Source of the DNA: Faecalibacterium prausnitzii | Lineage (GTDB): Bacteria > Bacillota > Clostridia > Oscillospirales > Ruminococcaceae | Reading direction: 5' to 3' | Length of the DNA stretch: 64,000 nt | Assembly: GCF_003324185.1 (NCBI RefSeq) | Contig: NZ_PXUP01000006.1 | Span: 62,001 to 126,000, forward strand | In this document: positions 47,355 to 56,505 of the stretch, in pieces | Position numbering within the stretch: position 1 is the first letter of the stretch | Layout of the letters: each line of letters begins with the position of its first letter | The notes under the pieces: generated by a model | The model's database searches: none | Seen by the model: the letters and a program-made list of their open reading frames with translations, nothing else | Told to the model about the DNA's origin: nothing | Translations under genes and position numbers: made by a program

Positions 47355-49562
47355 ATGAGCAAGACCATCCTGCTGAATCATAGCAACTGGCATTTTACCA
47401 AGGAGAACCCCGGCATCCCCGCCGCCGTTATGGGCGAGGCCATTGCCCTGCCCCACACCTGGAACGCGGTGGACGGTCAGGACGGCGGCAACGATTACTA
47501 CCGCGGCACCTGCTGGTATACACTGGCCCTGACAAAGCCCGCCATCCCGGCAGGCGGCAAGGCTGTTCTGCAGCTGGACGGCGCAGCCATGACCGCCGCC
47601 GTTTACCTGAACGGGGAAAAACTGGCCGAGCACAAGGGCGGCTACTCCACCTTCCGGGTGGACCTGACCGACCACCTCAAAGAGGAAAATCTGCTGGCAA
47701 TTTCCGTGGACAACTGCGACAACGACACCGTGTACCCCCAGAAGGCAGACTTTACCTTCTACGGCGGCATTTACCGGGATATGACCCTGCACATCGTCCC
47801 GGCAGAGCACTTTGCCCTGCCCGCTAATGGCGCACCGGCGCTGAAGGTGACCCCTATCGTCACCGACCTTGCCACCAAGACCGTCGAGGTCACCGTGGAA
47901 GCTGCCGTGGTCGGCGCACAGAGCGTAGCCTTTGCGCTGGAAGGCCAGAGCATCACCGCCCCGGTGGAAAACGGCACTGCAAAGGCTGTTTTCACCCTGC
48001 ACGATGCCCATCTGTGGGATGGCGTGGACGACCCCTTCCTTTACATCGTCTCTGCCAAGCTGGGCAATGGCGAGGAAACTTCCGCCCGGTTCGGCTGCCG
48101 GAAATTTGAGTTTGACCCCCAGAAGGGCTTTATCCTGAACGGCCGCAGCTATCCCCTGCGCGGCGTTTCCCGCCATCAGGACCGCAAGGGTGCGGGCAAT
48201 GCCCTGACAAACGAAATGATGGAGGAGGATATTTCCATCATTCTGGAGATCGGGGCCAACACCATCCGTCTGGCTCACTATCAGCACGCACAGTATTTCT
48301 ACGACCTGTGCGATGAAAAGGGTCTTGTCATCTGGGCAGAGATCCCCTACATCACCATGCACATGACCAACGGCCGTGCCAACACCCTGACCCAGATGGA
48401 AGAGCTGATCGTCCAGAACTACAACCACCCCTGCATTGCCGTGTGGGGCCTTTCTAACGAGATCACCGCTGCTTCTGCTGTCAACGAGGATCTGCTGGAA
48501 AACCACCGTCTGCTGAACGAGCTGGCGCACAAGCTGGACCCCACCCGCAAGACCACCATGGCAAACGTGTTTATGCTGGAGACCACCAGTCCTATTCTGG
48601 AAATTCCCGATGTGAACAGCTACAACCTCTACTTCGGCTGGTATCTGGGGGACCTTGAGCAGAACGACGAGTTCTTTGACAAATACCATACCGATTACCC
48701 TGACCGCTGCATCGGCTTTTCGGAGTATGGCGCAGATGCCAACCCCCAGTACCAGAGCAGCCACCCGGAAAAAGGCGACTACACCGAGAGCTACCAGTGC
48801 GTTTACCACGAGCACATTGCTAAGATGATTGCCGACCGTCCTTGGCTGTGGGCGACCCATGTGTGGAACATGTTCGACTTTGCCGCCGATGGACGCGATG
48901 AGGGCGGCAAGCATGGCGAGAACCAGAAGGGACTTGTCACCTTTGACCGCAAGATCAAAAAAGACCCCTTCTATCTCTACAAGGCCTATTGGAGCAAGGA
49001 GCCGTTCGTGCACCTGTGCGGCAGCCGCTATGTGGACCGCGCCGAGGATGTGACCGAGATCAAGGTCTACTCCAATCTGCCGGAGGTCTCGCTGTACAAG
49101 GACGGTCAGCTGGTGGAGACCAAGCATGGCGACAAAGTGTTCACCTTCCAGCTGCCCATTACCGGCAAGCACAGCATTGAGGCACGCTCCGGCGAGCACA
49201 GCAGCGTGATCCTGGTGAACAAGGTGGACGCCCCCAACCCGGATTACGCCATGGACAACCGCAAGAACGTGACCAACTGGTTTGACGGCGAGCTGGACGA
49301 AAGCTGCTGGTCAGTCAAGGACAACATGGCTGCCGCCATGGCAGACCCGAAAGCTGGTCCCATCCTGAAGCAGATCCGGGAAAAGGCCGCTGCTTCCCGC
49401 GGAGATGTGGCTGCCGCCGTGAAGGACAATCCGGCTCTGGTGGCCATGATGGAGCGTGCCATGCAGCGGATGACCATTCAATCCATGCTGATGCAGGCAG
49501 GCGCTTCGGAAGAGGACATCAAGCAGCTGAACCGGGTATTGCAGGGCATTGCCAAGGAGTAA
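47355..49562 (+). CDS. Glycoside hydrolase family 2, beta-galactosidase-like
   Basis: A 735-residue cytoplasmic glycosidase. The N-terminal sugar-binding domain has LPHTWNAVDGQDGGNDYYRGTCWY near 30; an immunoglobulin-like domain follows; the catalytic barrel has RLAHYQHAQYFYDLCDEKGLVIWAEIP near 307, acid/base Glu in WGLSNEITA near 372 and the nucleophile Glu in FSEYGADANPQYQ near 457. About 100 extra helical residues at the C-terminus (from about 635) are not part of the usual GH2 core. No signal peptide. Beta-galactosidase is most likely; beta-glucuronidase is not excluded. RBS AAGGAG. Confidence 0.88.
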   Translation: MSKTILLNHSNWHFTKENPGIPAAVMGEAIALPHTWNAVDGQDGGNDYYRGTCWYTLALTKPAIPAGGKAVLQLDGAAMTAAVYLNGEKLAEHKGGYSTFRVDLTDHLKEENLLAISVDNCDNDTVYPQKADFTFYGGIYRDMTLHIVPAEHFALPANGAPALKVTPIVTDLATKTVEVTVEAAVVGAQSVAFALEGQSITAPVENGTAKAVFTLHDAHLWDGVDDPFLYIVSAKLGNGEETSARFGCRKFEFDPQKGFILNGRSYPLRGVSRHQDRKGAGNALTNEMMEEDISIILEIGANTIRLAHYQHAQYFYDLCDEKGLVIWAEIPYITMHMTNGRANTLTQMEELIVQNYNHPCIAVWGLSNEITAASAVNEDLLENHRLLNELAHKLDPTRKTTMANVFMLETTSPILEIPDVNSYNLYFGWYLGDLEQNDEFFDKYHTDYPDRCIGFSEYGADANPQYQSSHPEKGDYTESYQCVYHEHIAKMIADRPWLWATHVWNMFDFAADGRDEGGKHGENQKGLVTFDRKIKKDPFYLYKAYWSKEPFVHLCGSRYVDRAEDVTEIKVYSNLPEVSLYKDGQLVETKHGDKVFTFQLPITGKHSIEARSGEHSSVILVNKVDAPNPDYAMDNRKNVTNWFDGELDESCWSVKDNMAAAMADPKAGPILKQIREKAAASRGDVAAAVKDNPALVAMMERAMQRMTIQSMLMQAGASEEDIKQLNRVLQGIAKE

Positions 49563-49568
49563 GCTTCG

Positions 49569-51383
49569 ATGAAACAGACCTATTGCAATCCTCTTGATCT
49601 GGGCTACCGTTACCAGCACATGAAGGAAGGCCCCCGCGTGGCGGGTTTCCGGGAGGGCGCAGACCCGACGCTGGTGTACTTCAAAGGCAGATATTATCTG
49701 TTCGTTTCCATGTCGGCGGGGTTCTGGTACTCGGAGGATCTTCTGGACTGGAACTTCCACGCAGACCCCAACCTGCTGATCTATGACTACGCGCCGGATG
49801 TGCGGCAGGTGGGCAATTACCTCTACTTCTGCGCCAGCCGCAAGGGGCGCAACTGCCCCATCCTGCGCACCGCTGACCCCCTGACCGAGCCGTTTACGGA
49901 GGTTTCCGCGCCCTTTGCTTTCTTGGACCCGGATCTGTTCTGCGATGACGATGGCCGGGTGTACTTCTACTGGGGCTGTTCCAACATCGCCCCTATCTAC
50001 GGCGTGGAACTGGACCCGGACACCATGACCCCCATCGGTGAAAAACAGGAGCTGATCTTCGGCAATGAAACTACCCTTGGCTACGAACGCCCCGGCAACA
50101 ACGGCATCGTAGACCGGGAAGCCAGCGTGCTGTACCAGTCCATGAAGCAGTTCTATGACCCCAAGACCGGCAAGCTGAATCTGCCGCCGCAGATGGCAAA
50201 CATCCCCGGCCTGAGTGCCGAAAGCCTGACTGCCATGTTCAACGCCATCGGCAAGCCCTACATTGAGGGTGCGTTCATGACAAAGCACGGCGACACCTAC
50301 TATCTGCAGTACGCCTGCCCCGGCACCCAGTACAACACCTACGCCGACGGTGTATACACCTCCCGTTCTCCGCTGGGTCCCTTTGTGCAGCAGGCATCCA
50401 ATCCGTTTTCCGCAAAGCCCGGCGGATTCATCACCGGCGCAGGCCACGGCAGCACCATTGCCGACATCTACGGCAACTGGTGGCACGCCTCTACCATGCG
50501 CATTTCCGTCAACTATGACTTTGAGCGCCGGGTGGGGCTGTTCCCTGCCGGGTTCGACAAGGACGGCGTGCTTTACTGCAACCAGAACTTTTCCGATTAC
50601 CCCCACCGCATCCCGGCTGGCAAATTCGATGCCGCCAGCCAGCAGCCGGAATGGATGCTGCTGAGTTACAAAAAGCCGGTCACGGCTTCCAGCACCGCAG
50701 AAAACAGCAGTCCGGAGCTGGCAGTCAACGAGGACTGCCGCAGCTGGTGGAGTGCCGCCGGTGCAGAGCCGGGCGAATGGCTCTGCGTGGACCTTGGCAA
50801 AGAGAATGATGTCCGTGCCATTCAGGTAAACATGGCAGATGAAAAGCTGGTGGTGGATTTCCCGGCGGACAGCTACGGCGACGACCGCAAGACCCGCCAC
50901 ATCGAGACCCGCCCGCAGATTTCCCATTACACGGTGGAGACCAGTGTGAACGGCGCAGACTGGACGACCCGCGAAACGGTTGCGCGCGAGTGCTCCAACG
51001 GCTACTACGAATATGCAGACGGCATCCGCGCCCGGTACGTCCGGGTCACCGGCGGCGAACTGCCCTATGGGCAGACGCTGCGCATCAGCGGTCTGCGGGT
51101 GTTCGGCAACGGCGAGGATGCAAAGCCCGCACAGGCCGAAGCTGCCGGGACCCGTACAGATGCACTGGATGCAAAGATCACTTGGAAGCACATCGAAAAT
51201 ACACAGGGCTGCAATGTCCGCTACGGCGCTGCGCCCGATAAACTCTATCTGAGCTGGCTGGTGTATGACGCAGACGAAGTGACCCTTTCCACCCTGACCG
51301 CCGGGCAGGAATACTATGTCTGCGTGGACAGCTTTAACGAAAACGGCATCACGCCGGGTAAGATTTTCAAACTGGAGGGGTAA
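49569..51383 (+). CDS. Glycoside hydrolase family 43 with discoidin-type and FN3-like C-terminal domains
   Basis: A 604-residue enzyme. The five-bladed propeller (1-360) has the base Asp in GADPTLVYFKGRYYLF near 33, a modulating Asp in FLDPDLFCDDDGRVYFYWG near 118, and the acid Glu in YIEGAFMTKHGDTYYLQYA near 234. A F5/8 (discoidin) type carbohydrate-binding domain spans about 365-515 and an FN3-like segment ends the protein. GH43 enzymes remove arabinose, xylose or galactose from polysaccharide side chains. No signal peptide. The start is 6 bases after the GH2 stop, with AAGGAG inside that gene. Confidence 0.88.
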   Translation: MKQTYCNPLDLGYRYQHMKEGPRVAGFREGADPTLVYFKGRYYLFVSMSAGFWYSEDLLDWNFHADPNLLIYDYAPDVRQVGNYLYFCASRKGRNCPILRTADPLTEPFTEVSAPFAFLDPDLFCDDDGRVYFYWGCSNIAPIYGVELDPDTMTPIGEKQELIFGNETTLGYERPGNNGIVDREASVLYQSMKQFYDPKTGKLNLPPQMANIPGLSAESLTAMFNAIGKPYIEGAFMTKHGDTYYLQYACPGTQYNTYADGVYTSRSPLGPFVQQASNPFSAKPGGFITGAGHGSTIADIYGNWWHASTMRISVNYDFERRVGLFPAGFDKDGVLYCNQNFSDYPHRIPAGKFDAASQQPEWMLLSYKKPVTASSTAENSSPELAVNEDCRSWWSAAGAEPGEWLCVDLGKENDVRAIQVNMADEKLVVDFPADSYGDDRKTRHIETRPQISHYTVETSVNGADWTTRETVARECSNGYYEYADGIRARYVRVTGGELPYGQTLRISGLRVFGNGEDAKPAQAEAAGTRTDALDAKITWKHIENTQGCNVRYGAAPDKLYLSWLVYDADEVTLSTLTAGQEYYVCVDSFNENGITPGKIFKLEG

Positions 51384-51386
51384 ACC

Positions 51387-52235
51387 ATGCCCATCAAAGC
51401 CGTGCAGCAATTTATGCTGGGCACTGTACTGAGCAACGAGCAGCAGGCAAGAGAAACGCTTGCTGCCATGAAAGCCGCCGGGTACGACGGCATTGAACTG
51501 TGTGGATTTATGATCCACCCCATTGGCTTTGTGGTAAAGCTGCTGACCAAGGCCGCCGGAATGCCGGTGGGCAAGGGCGGCAACTTGGACTGGCACAAGC
51601 TGGTGCAGGAGGCAGGCCTGAAGGTGGTCAGCCTGCACACCGACCTAGGCTCTCTGGAGCGGGATGCCCACGCAGTGGCCGAGGAAGCCAAGAGCTTCGG
51701 CACACCGTATGTGGTCATCACCGGGATGTACCGCTTTGATTACGGCGATGAAGCCGTTATACACCAGCTTGCGCAGCGGCTGAACAAAGCCGGCGAAACC
51801 TTGGCAGCCGAGGGCATCCACCTGCTCTACCACAACCACAACTGCGAGCTGCGGCATGTGAATGCAGAAAAGCGCGCCTACGATATTTTAATCGAGGAAA
51901 CAAATCCCGAATTTGTCAACTTTGAGTTTGACAGCTACTGGTTCACCGAGGGCGGTGCGAATGCGCTGGCCTGGATGCAGCGGCTCGGCTCCCGCATGAA
52001 GCTGTGGCACATCAACGACCGGGGCACCCGCATCACCGGCAGCGCCATCACACCCATCCTGAAAACCGACAGCATGGAGCTGGGCACCGGCAATATGGAC
52101 CTTGACAGCCTGATGGCGCAGGCCCTTGCCATGGATGTGGATGCCGTCATTCTGGAAAGCCACCGCAACTGGGTGGACAATTCCCCCATCAAGAGCTTCC
52201 AGCTCAGTGCAAAATACCTTGCACAAAAATTCTGA
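51387..52235 (+). CDS. Sugar phosphate isomerase/epimerase-like TIM-barrel protein
   Basis: A 282-residue protein of the xylose-isomerase-like superfamily. GYDGIELCGFMIHP near 33, LHTDLGSLERDAHAVAEEAKSFGTPYVVITGMYR near 85, LLYHNHNCELRHV near 145 (HNH-type metal site), FEFDSYWFTEGG near 180 (Asp), KLWHINDRG near 206 (His) and VILESHRNW near 252 (Glu) mark the metal-binding barrel. It starts 3 bases after the GH43 stop and is the last gene of the GPH-GH2-GH43 operon. Reaction unknown; a sugar epimerase or isomerase is likely. Confidence 0.85.
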   Translation: MPIKAVQQFMLGTVLSNEQQARETLAAMKAAGYDGIELCGFMIHPIGFVVKLLTKAAGMPVGKGGNLDWHKLVQEAGLKVVSLHTDLGSLERDAHAVAEEAKSFGTPYVVITGMYRFDYGDEAVIHQLAQRLNKAGETLAAEGIHLLYHNHNCELRHVNAEKRAYDILIEETNPEFVNFEFDSYWFTEGGANALAWMQRLGSRMKLWHINDRGTRITGSAITPILKTDSMELGTGNMDLDSLMAQALAMDVDAVILESHRNWVDNSPIKSFQLSAKYLAQKF

Positions 52236-52284
52236 TCTGCCATTTTCTCATCATTTTTCTTCTTCATTACCCCATAAAAGCAAT

Positions 52285-52317
52285 GCCCCGCACCGGTTAC
52301 TCCTTCCGGTGCGGGGC
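52285..52317. terminator. Shared terminator between convergent genes
   Basis: Perfect 12-bp stem GCCCCGCACCGG / CCGGTGCGGGGC with a nine-base loop. It is followed by GTTGTGTTTTG on the plus strand and ATTGCTTTTATG on the minus strand. Confidence 0.8.
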
Positions 52318-52345
52318 GTTGTGTTTTGCGGGGAATCTTTTTGCG

Positions 52346-54964
52346 TTACAGGGTGTGGGTGCCCGGCTGCAAGGTCAGACTTCTGCCATCCGGGAGGGTA
52401 ACTTCTGCGGTTCTGTTGCAGGGCACGGTGATGGTGTAGGTCACGGCATCGCCTGCATACTGCCAGCCGCTTTCAATGCGCCCCACCGGGGAATCGTACA
52501 CCGCTTTTGCCCAACCCAGAGCCGGGTTCGGGGTGGGGGCGATGGTCAGGGTCTCCCCTGCCAGACGGATGCCGCACACGCCGCCGAACAGCCAGCCGCA
52601 GATGGCACCGTAGGAGTAATGGTTCAGGGATTCGCTGGGGTGGCCGTTTGCGTCAATGCCCGTCCATGTCTCCCAGACGGTGGTAGCGCCCTGCTTGACT
52701 TCATAGAGCCAGCTGGGAGCGGTGTCCTGTAACAGCAGCTTATAGGCGGTGTCGGCATAGCCGTACTTTGCCAGCACCTCGCAGAGGAAGGGTGTAGAAA
52801 GGAAGCCGGTGTTCAGGTGGTAGCCGTTTTCCGCCACCATCCGGTTCAGGGTATCCGCAGCGGCTTGGCTCTCCTCCTCGCCCAGCAGTGCAAAGGCAAT
52901 GGCGCGGACGTATTCGCACTGGCGGTCCGAAGTGATTTTCCCGTTGTCCGTAAAGGCGGCGCGGTACGCCTTTACCGCCTTTTCTGCCGTGTCGCGGTAC
53001 TGCACTGCGTCCTCTGCCTTGCCCAGCGCCTGCGCGATTTCCGCCAGAAGCCGCCCGGAATAAGCCAGATAGGCCGTACCCACGCTTTTGCGCGGGTTCA
53101 TCATGGCCTGCATGGGGGTAATGCCCGGCTCACACCACTCGCCGTAGTCCAAGCCGTTCAGCACCGTGTACTTGGCGTATGCACCGGTCTGCTGTTCCTC
53201 GGTGGTCTGCTGGGCACGCCCCAGCAGGAAGCCATACCACTTTTGCATCATCTCGTAGTTGTCCGCCAGAATTTTCCGGTCGCCGGTGCGCTTATAAAGG
53301 GCGTAGGGCACCAGAATGGCGGCATCGCCCCAGCCCGCCGACATACAGAGCATGGGGGTCATGTAGCCGGGGCGGCTGGTGGGCGGCGCAATGTTCGCCA
53401 TGCGTCCATCCGGGTACTGGTTCAGGCGGCATTCTGCCAGCCATTTTTCCACCACCGGGTAGCAGTCCATCAGGGTCAGACCGGTCTCGATGAACACCCC
53501 CATGTCCCCCGTCCAGCCAGCACGCTCGCGGGTGGGGCAGTCGGTGGGGATATCGCAGAAGTTGCCCTTCTGGCTCCACACACTGTTTTTCACCAGCTGA
53601 TCCACATCGGCGTTGCCGCACGCAAAGCTGCCGGTAACCGGCAGCTCCGAATAGACGGCGTGGGCAGTAAACTCTGCGCCGGTCAGGTCGATGTCCGTTT
53701 CCACCTTTGCGTACCGGAATCCCATGATGGTAAAGCTGGGCTTGTAGTGGTTCTCGCTCTCTTTGCAGACGAGTTCCAGCATCTGCGCCGTGCCGCCCTC
53801 CTTGTGGCGGTTCCGGTCCTGAAAGTTCTCCTGCGTAAAGTTGCCGTTCTCGTCCAGTGCTTCGCCGCACAGCAGCCGGAGCTTCTGCCCAGCATGGGCG
53901 GTCAGCTTCATCTCCACATAGCCAGCCATATTCTGCCCAAAGTCCAGCACAGTCTCGCCGTTGGGGGTGCGCAGCAGCCTGCCCGCAAAGGCCTCCTGCT
54001 CCCGGATGGGCACGGTGTTCATACCGGTGATGGGCAAGGAGTTCGGCTCGGTCTTTACGCCATGCCAGCCGGAAAGCTCCCCTTCCAGCCGGGCATCGTA
54101 CACTTCGCCCTGCTGCATATCATTTTGGCGAATCGGGCCGCACTGGGTGGCCTCCATGTCGTCATCCGAAACGCAGACCGCCTTGCCGTCCACTTCCAGC
54201 TGGAACAGGACAGCCACTTCTTTCCCGAACAGGTCACGGTCTCCATCCACGCCGGAGGTGCTGCGGTACCAGCCGTCGCCCAATGCGATAAGCAGCTCAT
54301 TTTCACCGTCACGGACAAGTGCGGTCACATCGTAGGTCTGTGCCCCAAGGTGCTTGTCTGCGGTAAAGCTGCCGGGGGCAAGCACCATGTCGCCGACACG
54401 CTTGCCGTTCAGCCATGCCGCATACAACCCCTTGGCGGTAATGTACAGCCGCTTGCACTGCCCCGCCGGGGCGGTGAACGTTTTGCGCAGATAACTTGCC
54501 GGGCGGTGGGGCTGATAAGGCTGCGCCTGCCCTTTGCCGGAGGCTTCCAGCGCCGCCTGCTTCTGCTCCCAGTTGGGCTTTGCAAAGGCGTTGATGGCAT
54601 CAGCGCAGCCGATATCCGGCTCTTCTGTCTCCGGGCAGACCCACACGCCCTGCCAGTCTGCCTGTGCAAGCCCGGTCTCGAAGGAAGCGGTGCTCCATGT
54701 ACTGGGCTGGTCATTTTCATCCCACAGGCGGATACGCCACCGTCCCTGCGTCTTGGGCGGTACAGCGATGGGCGTTTCGGTGTGCATCACACTGCCCAAA
54801 GCCTTTCCGCTTGTCCACAGCGTTTCGGCTCCGGCGGTCACTTCGATTTCGTAAGCAGTCTGGCGCACGCCTTCGGCGCACTGCCACGATAAAAACAGCG
54901 TCCCGGCATCTATACCGAGAGGCTGGGTCAAATGATTCGTTTTCAGGTTTGTTGCTTGCATCAT
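52346..54964 (-). CDS. Alpha-L-rhamnosidase, glycoside hydrolase family 78
   Basis: Removes terminal alpha-L-rhamnose from rhamnogalacturonan fragments or rhamnosides. The 872-residue length is typical for multidomain GH78. The catalytic alpha/alpha barrel has DIPTDCPTRERAGWTGDMGVFIETGL near 490 with the general-acid Glu in the DCPxRERxGW motif, and WYGFLLGRAQQ and TTVWETWTGIDANGHPSESLNHYSYGAICGW further on. N-terminal beta-domains carry the FN3-like and carbohydrate-binding parts. No signal peptide. The start at 54964 was chosen because AAGGAG is six bases upstream; an ATG two codons earlier is too close to it. Confidence 0.93.
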   Translation of the reverse strand: MMQATNLKTNHLTQPLGIDAGTLFLSWQCAEGVRQTAYEIEVTAGAETLWTSGKALGSVMHTETPIAVPPKTQGRWRIRLWDENDQPSTWSTASFETGLAQADWQGVWVCPETEEPDIGCADAINAFAKPNWEQKQAALEASGKGQAQPYQPHRPASYLRKTFTAPAGQCKRLYITAKGLYAAWLNGKRVGDMVLAPGSFTADKHLGAQTYDVTALVRDGENELLIALGDGWYRSTSGVDGDRDLFGKEVAVLFQLEVDGKAVCVSDDDMEATQCGPIRQNDMQQGEVYDARLEGELSGWHGVKTEPNSLPITGMNTVPIREQEAFAGRLLRTPNGETVLDFGQNMAGYVEMKLTAHAGQKLRLLCGEALDENGNFTQENFQDRNRHKEGGTAQMLELVCKESENHYKPSFTIMGFRYAKVETDIDLTGAEFTAHAVYSELPVTGSFACGNADVDQLVKNSVWSQKGNFCDIPTDCPTRERAGWTGDMGVFIETGLTLMDCYPVVEKWLAECRLNQYPDGRMANIAPPTSRPGYMTPMLCMSAGWGDAAILVPYALYKRTGDRKILADNYEMMQKWYGFLLGRAQQTTEEQQTGAYAKYTVLNGLDYGEWCEPGITPMQAMMNPRKSVGTAYLAYSGRLLAEIAQALGKAEDAVQYRDTAEKAVKAYRAAFTDNGKITSDRQCEYVRAIAFALLGEEESQAAADTLNRMVAENGYHLNTGFLSTPFLCEVLAKYGYADTAYKLLLQDTAPSWLYEVKQGATTVWETWTGIDANGHPSESLNHYSYGAICGWLFGGVCGIRLAGETLTIAPTPNPALGWAKAVYDSPVGRIESGWQYAGDAVTYTITVPCNRTAEVTLPDGRSLTLQPGTHTL

Positions 54965-54999
54965 CCGCATCTCCTTTTTTCCGTTTGATTTCTGTTCTT

Positions 55000-55106
55000 A
55001 TTATAAAGAGAATCTCACGGAATAAGGGTGCAAAATTTTGTGTTATCGGTCAAAAAGTCGTGCTATTTATGACAATTCAAAAAATTCATCTTGCTTCACG
55101 ACTTTT
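55000..55106 (-). promoter_or_regulatory. GH78 promoter region with inverted repeat
   Basis: A perfect TATAAT (55000-55005, minus strand) lies 36 bases before the GH78 start and lacks a good -35. Upstream, AAAAGTCGTG (55053-55062) and CACGACTTTT (55097-55106) form a perfect 10-bp inverted pair 34 bases apart, probably regulator sites. Confidence 0.55.
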
Positions 55107-55149
55107 CATCCTTACTGTCTGCGGTTCTCCTGTTATACTTTGGGTAAGA

Positions 55150-55193
55150 AAAAAAAATACCGCCCACGCAGCGCTGCGTGGGCGGTATTTTTT
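55150..55193. terminator. Strong symmetrical terminator
   Basis: AAAAAATACCGCCCACGCAGC is a perfect complement of the following GCTGCGTGGGCGGTATTTTTT. It works for the minus-strand MFS gene and would also stop plus-strand transcription. Confidence 0.95.
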
Positions 55194-55243
55194 ATGCTCG
55201 CTTAAAACTTGAGGGCATTGGTTTGCGTGGCCGTATATGCCCG

Positions 55244-56413
55244 TTAATCGCACCGTTCCAGCTTTTTAGCTTTTGCAAAGAACAACCAGAGCAGTGCCGT
55301 GCATCCCACCATGCAGGCAGGCATGATGAGGAAGGAGGTCCGGTAGCCGATGGCATCCACCAAGCTGCCAAACACGGCATTGAAGAGGATATCCGCCAGC
55401 GAAGCCACACTCAGCACCAGACCCGATGCAGAGGAAGCTGCGTGACTAGGCCAGTATCGCGGGATCAGCATGACAAGGGTCGGATACAGGATGGAAAACA
55501 GCAGACCGCTGACTGCCAGGAGCCACAGACCCGGTGCACCCAGCAGAACACCTGCGGTGTACAGAACCGCAGCGCTTGTGGCGAAGAGCCGCAGGCAGCG
55601 GTAGATGCCCAGCTTATCCACCAGACTGCTCAGCACCAGACGCCCCACCATCACACAGCCGAAGAAAACAGCGGTAAAGTTTGCCGCCTGTCCCATGGGC
55701 ACTTCCAGTGCATTGGTAGCATAGCTCACCAGCCAGTTCATAATGCCATGTTCTGCAATGAAATACAGGCCGATGATCAGCACCAACGACAGAAATGCCG
55801 GACAGCTCATGATCTCCTTGGGCGATACCTTCCCCTCCGTTTTGTGCTCCTGCACTTCCGGCATGGGGAACAGCACGAACAGCACCATGGCCACTGCGCC
55901 AATGGCCAGCAGTCCCCATGCCACGGTGTGCCAGCTGGAAATATCCGTAGCCCAGTTGCCAATGATGCTCTGGCTGCCGCTGGTGCCGATGCCCTGAATG
56001 AAGAACAGGAAGTTCACAAAAAAGCCGGGCGCAACGGCAAACATACCGGTCGTGATCAGGTTCATGTTGGTGTTCAGCAGCGTGGATGTGCCCATGGCAA
56101 AAAACATTCCCACAAGCAGCAGCAGATAGGAGTCCGTGGTGGCAAACAGCAGCATGGCTGCGCTCCACAAAAAGGTATACAGCAGCATGGCCTTGCGGCG
56201 GCCCAGAATATCCACCCCGAAGCCGCCGACGGCCAGAAACACGAGGTTGCCGATGTAGCTTACGGTGACGATCTGGGACAACTGGGCGGTACTCAGCTGG
56301 AAGTAGGCAGAGAAGATCGTGGAAAAGATACCCCGCATGGCATCGTTCGCGCCCAGACCCACCATCAGGATCAGGAACGCGGCAAACGTGATGATGTTCT
56401 TTTTCTTGTTCAT
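55244..56413 (-). CDS. MFS transporter
   Basis: A 389-residue carrier with about twelve membrane helices. The N-terminus MNKKKNIITFAAFLILMVGLGANDAMRG, GGFGVDILGRRKAMLLYTFLW near 63 (the MFS motif between helices 2 and 3) and SSLVDKLGIYRCLRLFATSAA near 245 are visible. The start at 56413 has GAGGGA upstream. It follows the GH28 gene on the same strand; with that context it may carry rhamnose, galacturonate or a small pectin fragment, but the substrate is not certain. Confidence 0.88.
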   Translation of the reverse strand: MNKKKNIITFAAFLILMVGLGANDAMRGIFSTIFSAYFQLSTAQLSQIVTVSYIGNLVFLAVGGFGVDILGRRKAMLLYTFLWSAAMLLFATTDSYLLLLVGMFFAMGTSTLLNTNMNLITTGMFAVAPGFFVNFLFFIQGIGTSGSQSIIGNWATDISSWHTVAWGLLAIGAVAMVLFVLFPMPEVQEHKTEGKVSPKEIMSCPAFLSLVLIIGLYFIAEHGIMNWLVSYATNALEVPMGQAANFTAVFFGCVMVGRLVLSSLVDKLGIYRCLRLFATSAAVLYTAGVLLGAPGLWLLAVSGLLFSILYPTLVMLIPRYWPSHAASSASGLVLSVASLADILFNAVFGSLVDAIGYRTSFLIMPACMVGCTALLWLFFAKAKKLERCD

Positions 56414-56430
56414 TGGTTTATCCCTCAAAA

Positions 56431-56486
56431 GAAGCCGCCGCCCGGCCCGACCCAGCAAAAGGGGCCAGCGCCGATGCGGCGGCTTG
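56431..56486 (-). terminator. Hairpin between GH28 and MFS genes
   Basis: AAGCCGCCGC and GCGGCGGCTT pair across a GC-rich loop and are followed by CTTTTGAGG on the minus strand. It may be a leaky terminator or an mRNA processing barrier inside the operon. Confidence 0.5.
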
Positions 56487-56505
56487 CTCATTATTGATAG
56501 GCGGC

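Noticed and set aside
49311-51638. 775-codon minus-strand frame
   Set aside because: Antisense to GH43 and parts of its neighbours; low-complexity translation without family motifs.
52817-54892. 691-codon plus-strand frame
   Set aside because: Antisense to the GH78 gene, which carries the catalytic motif on the minus strand.
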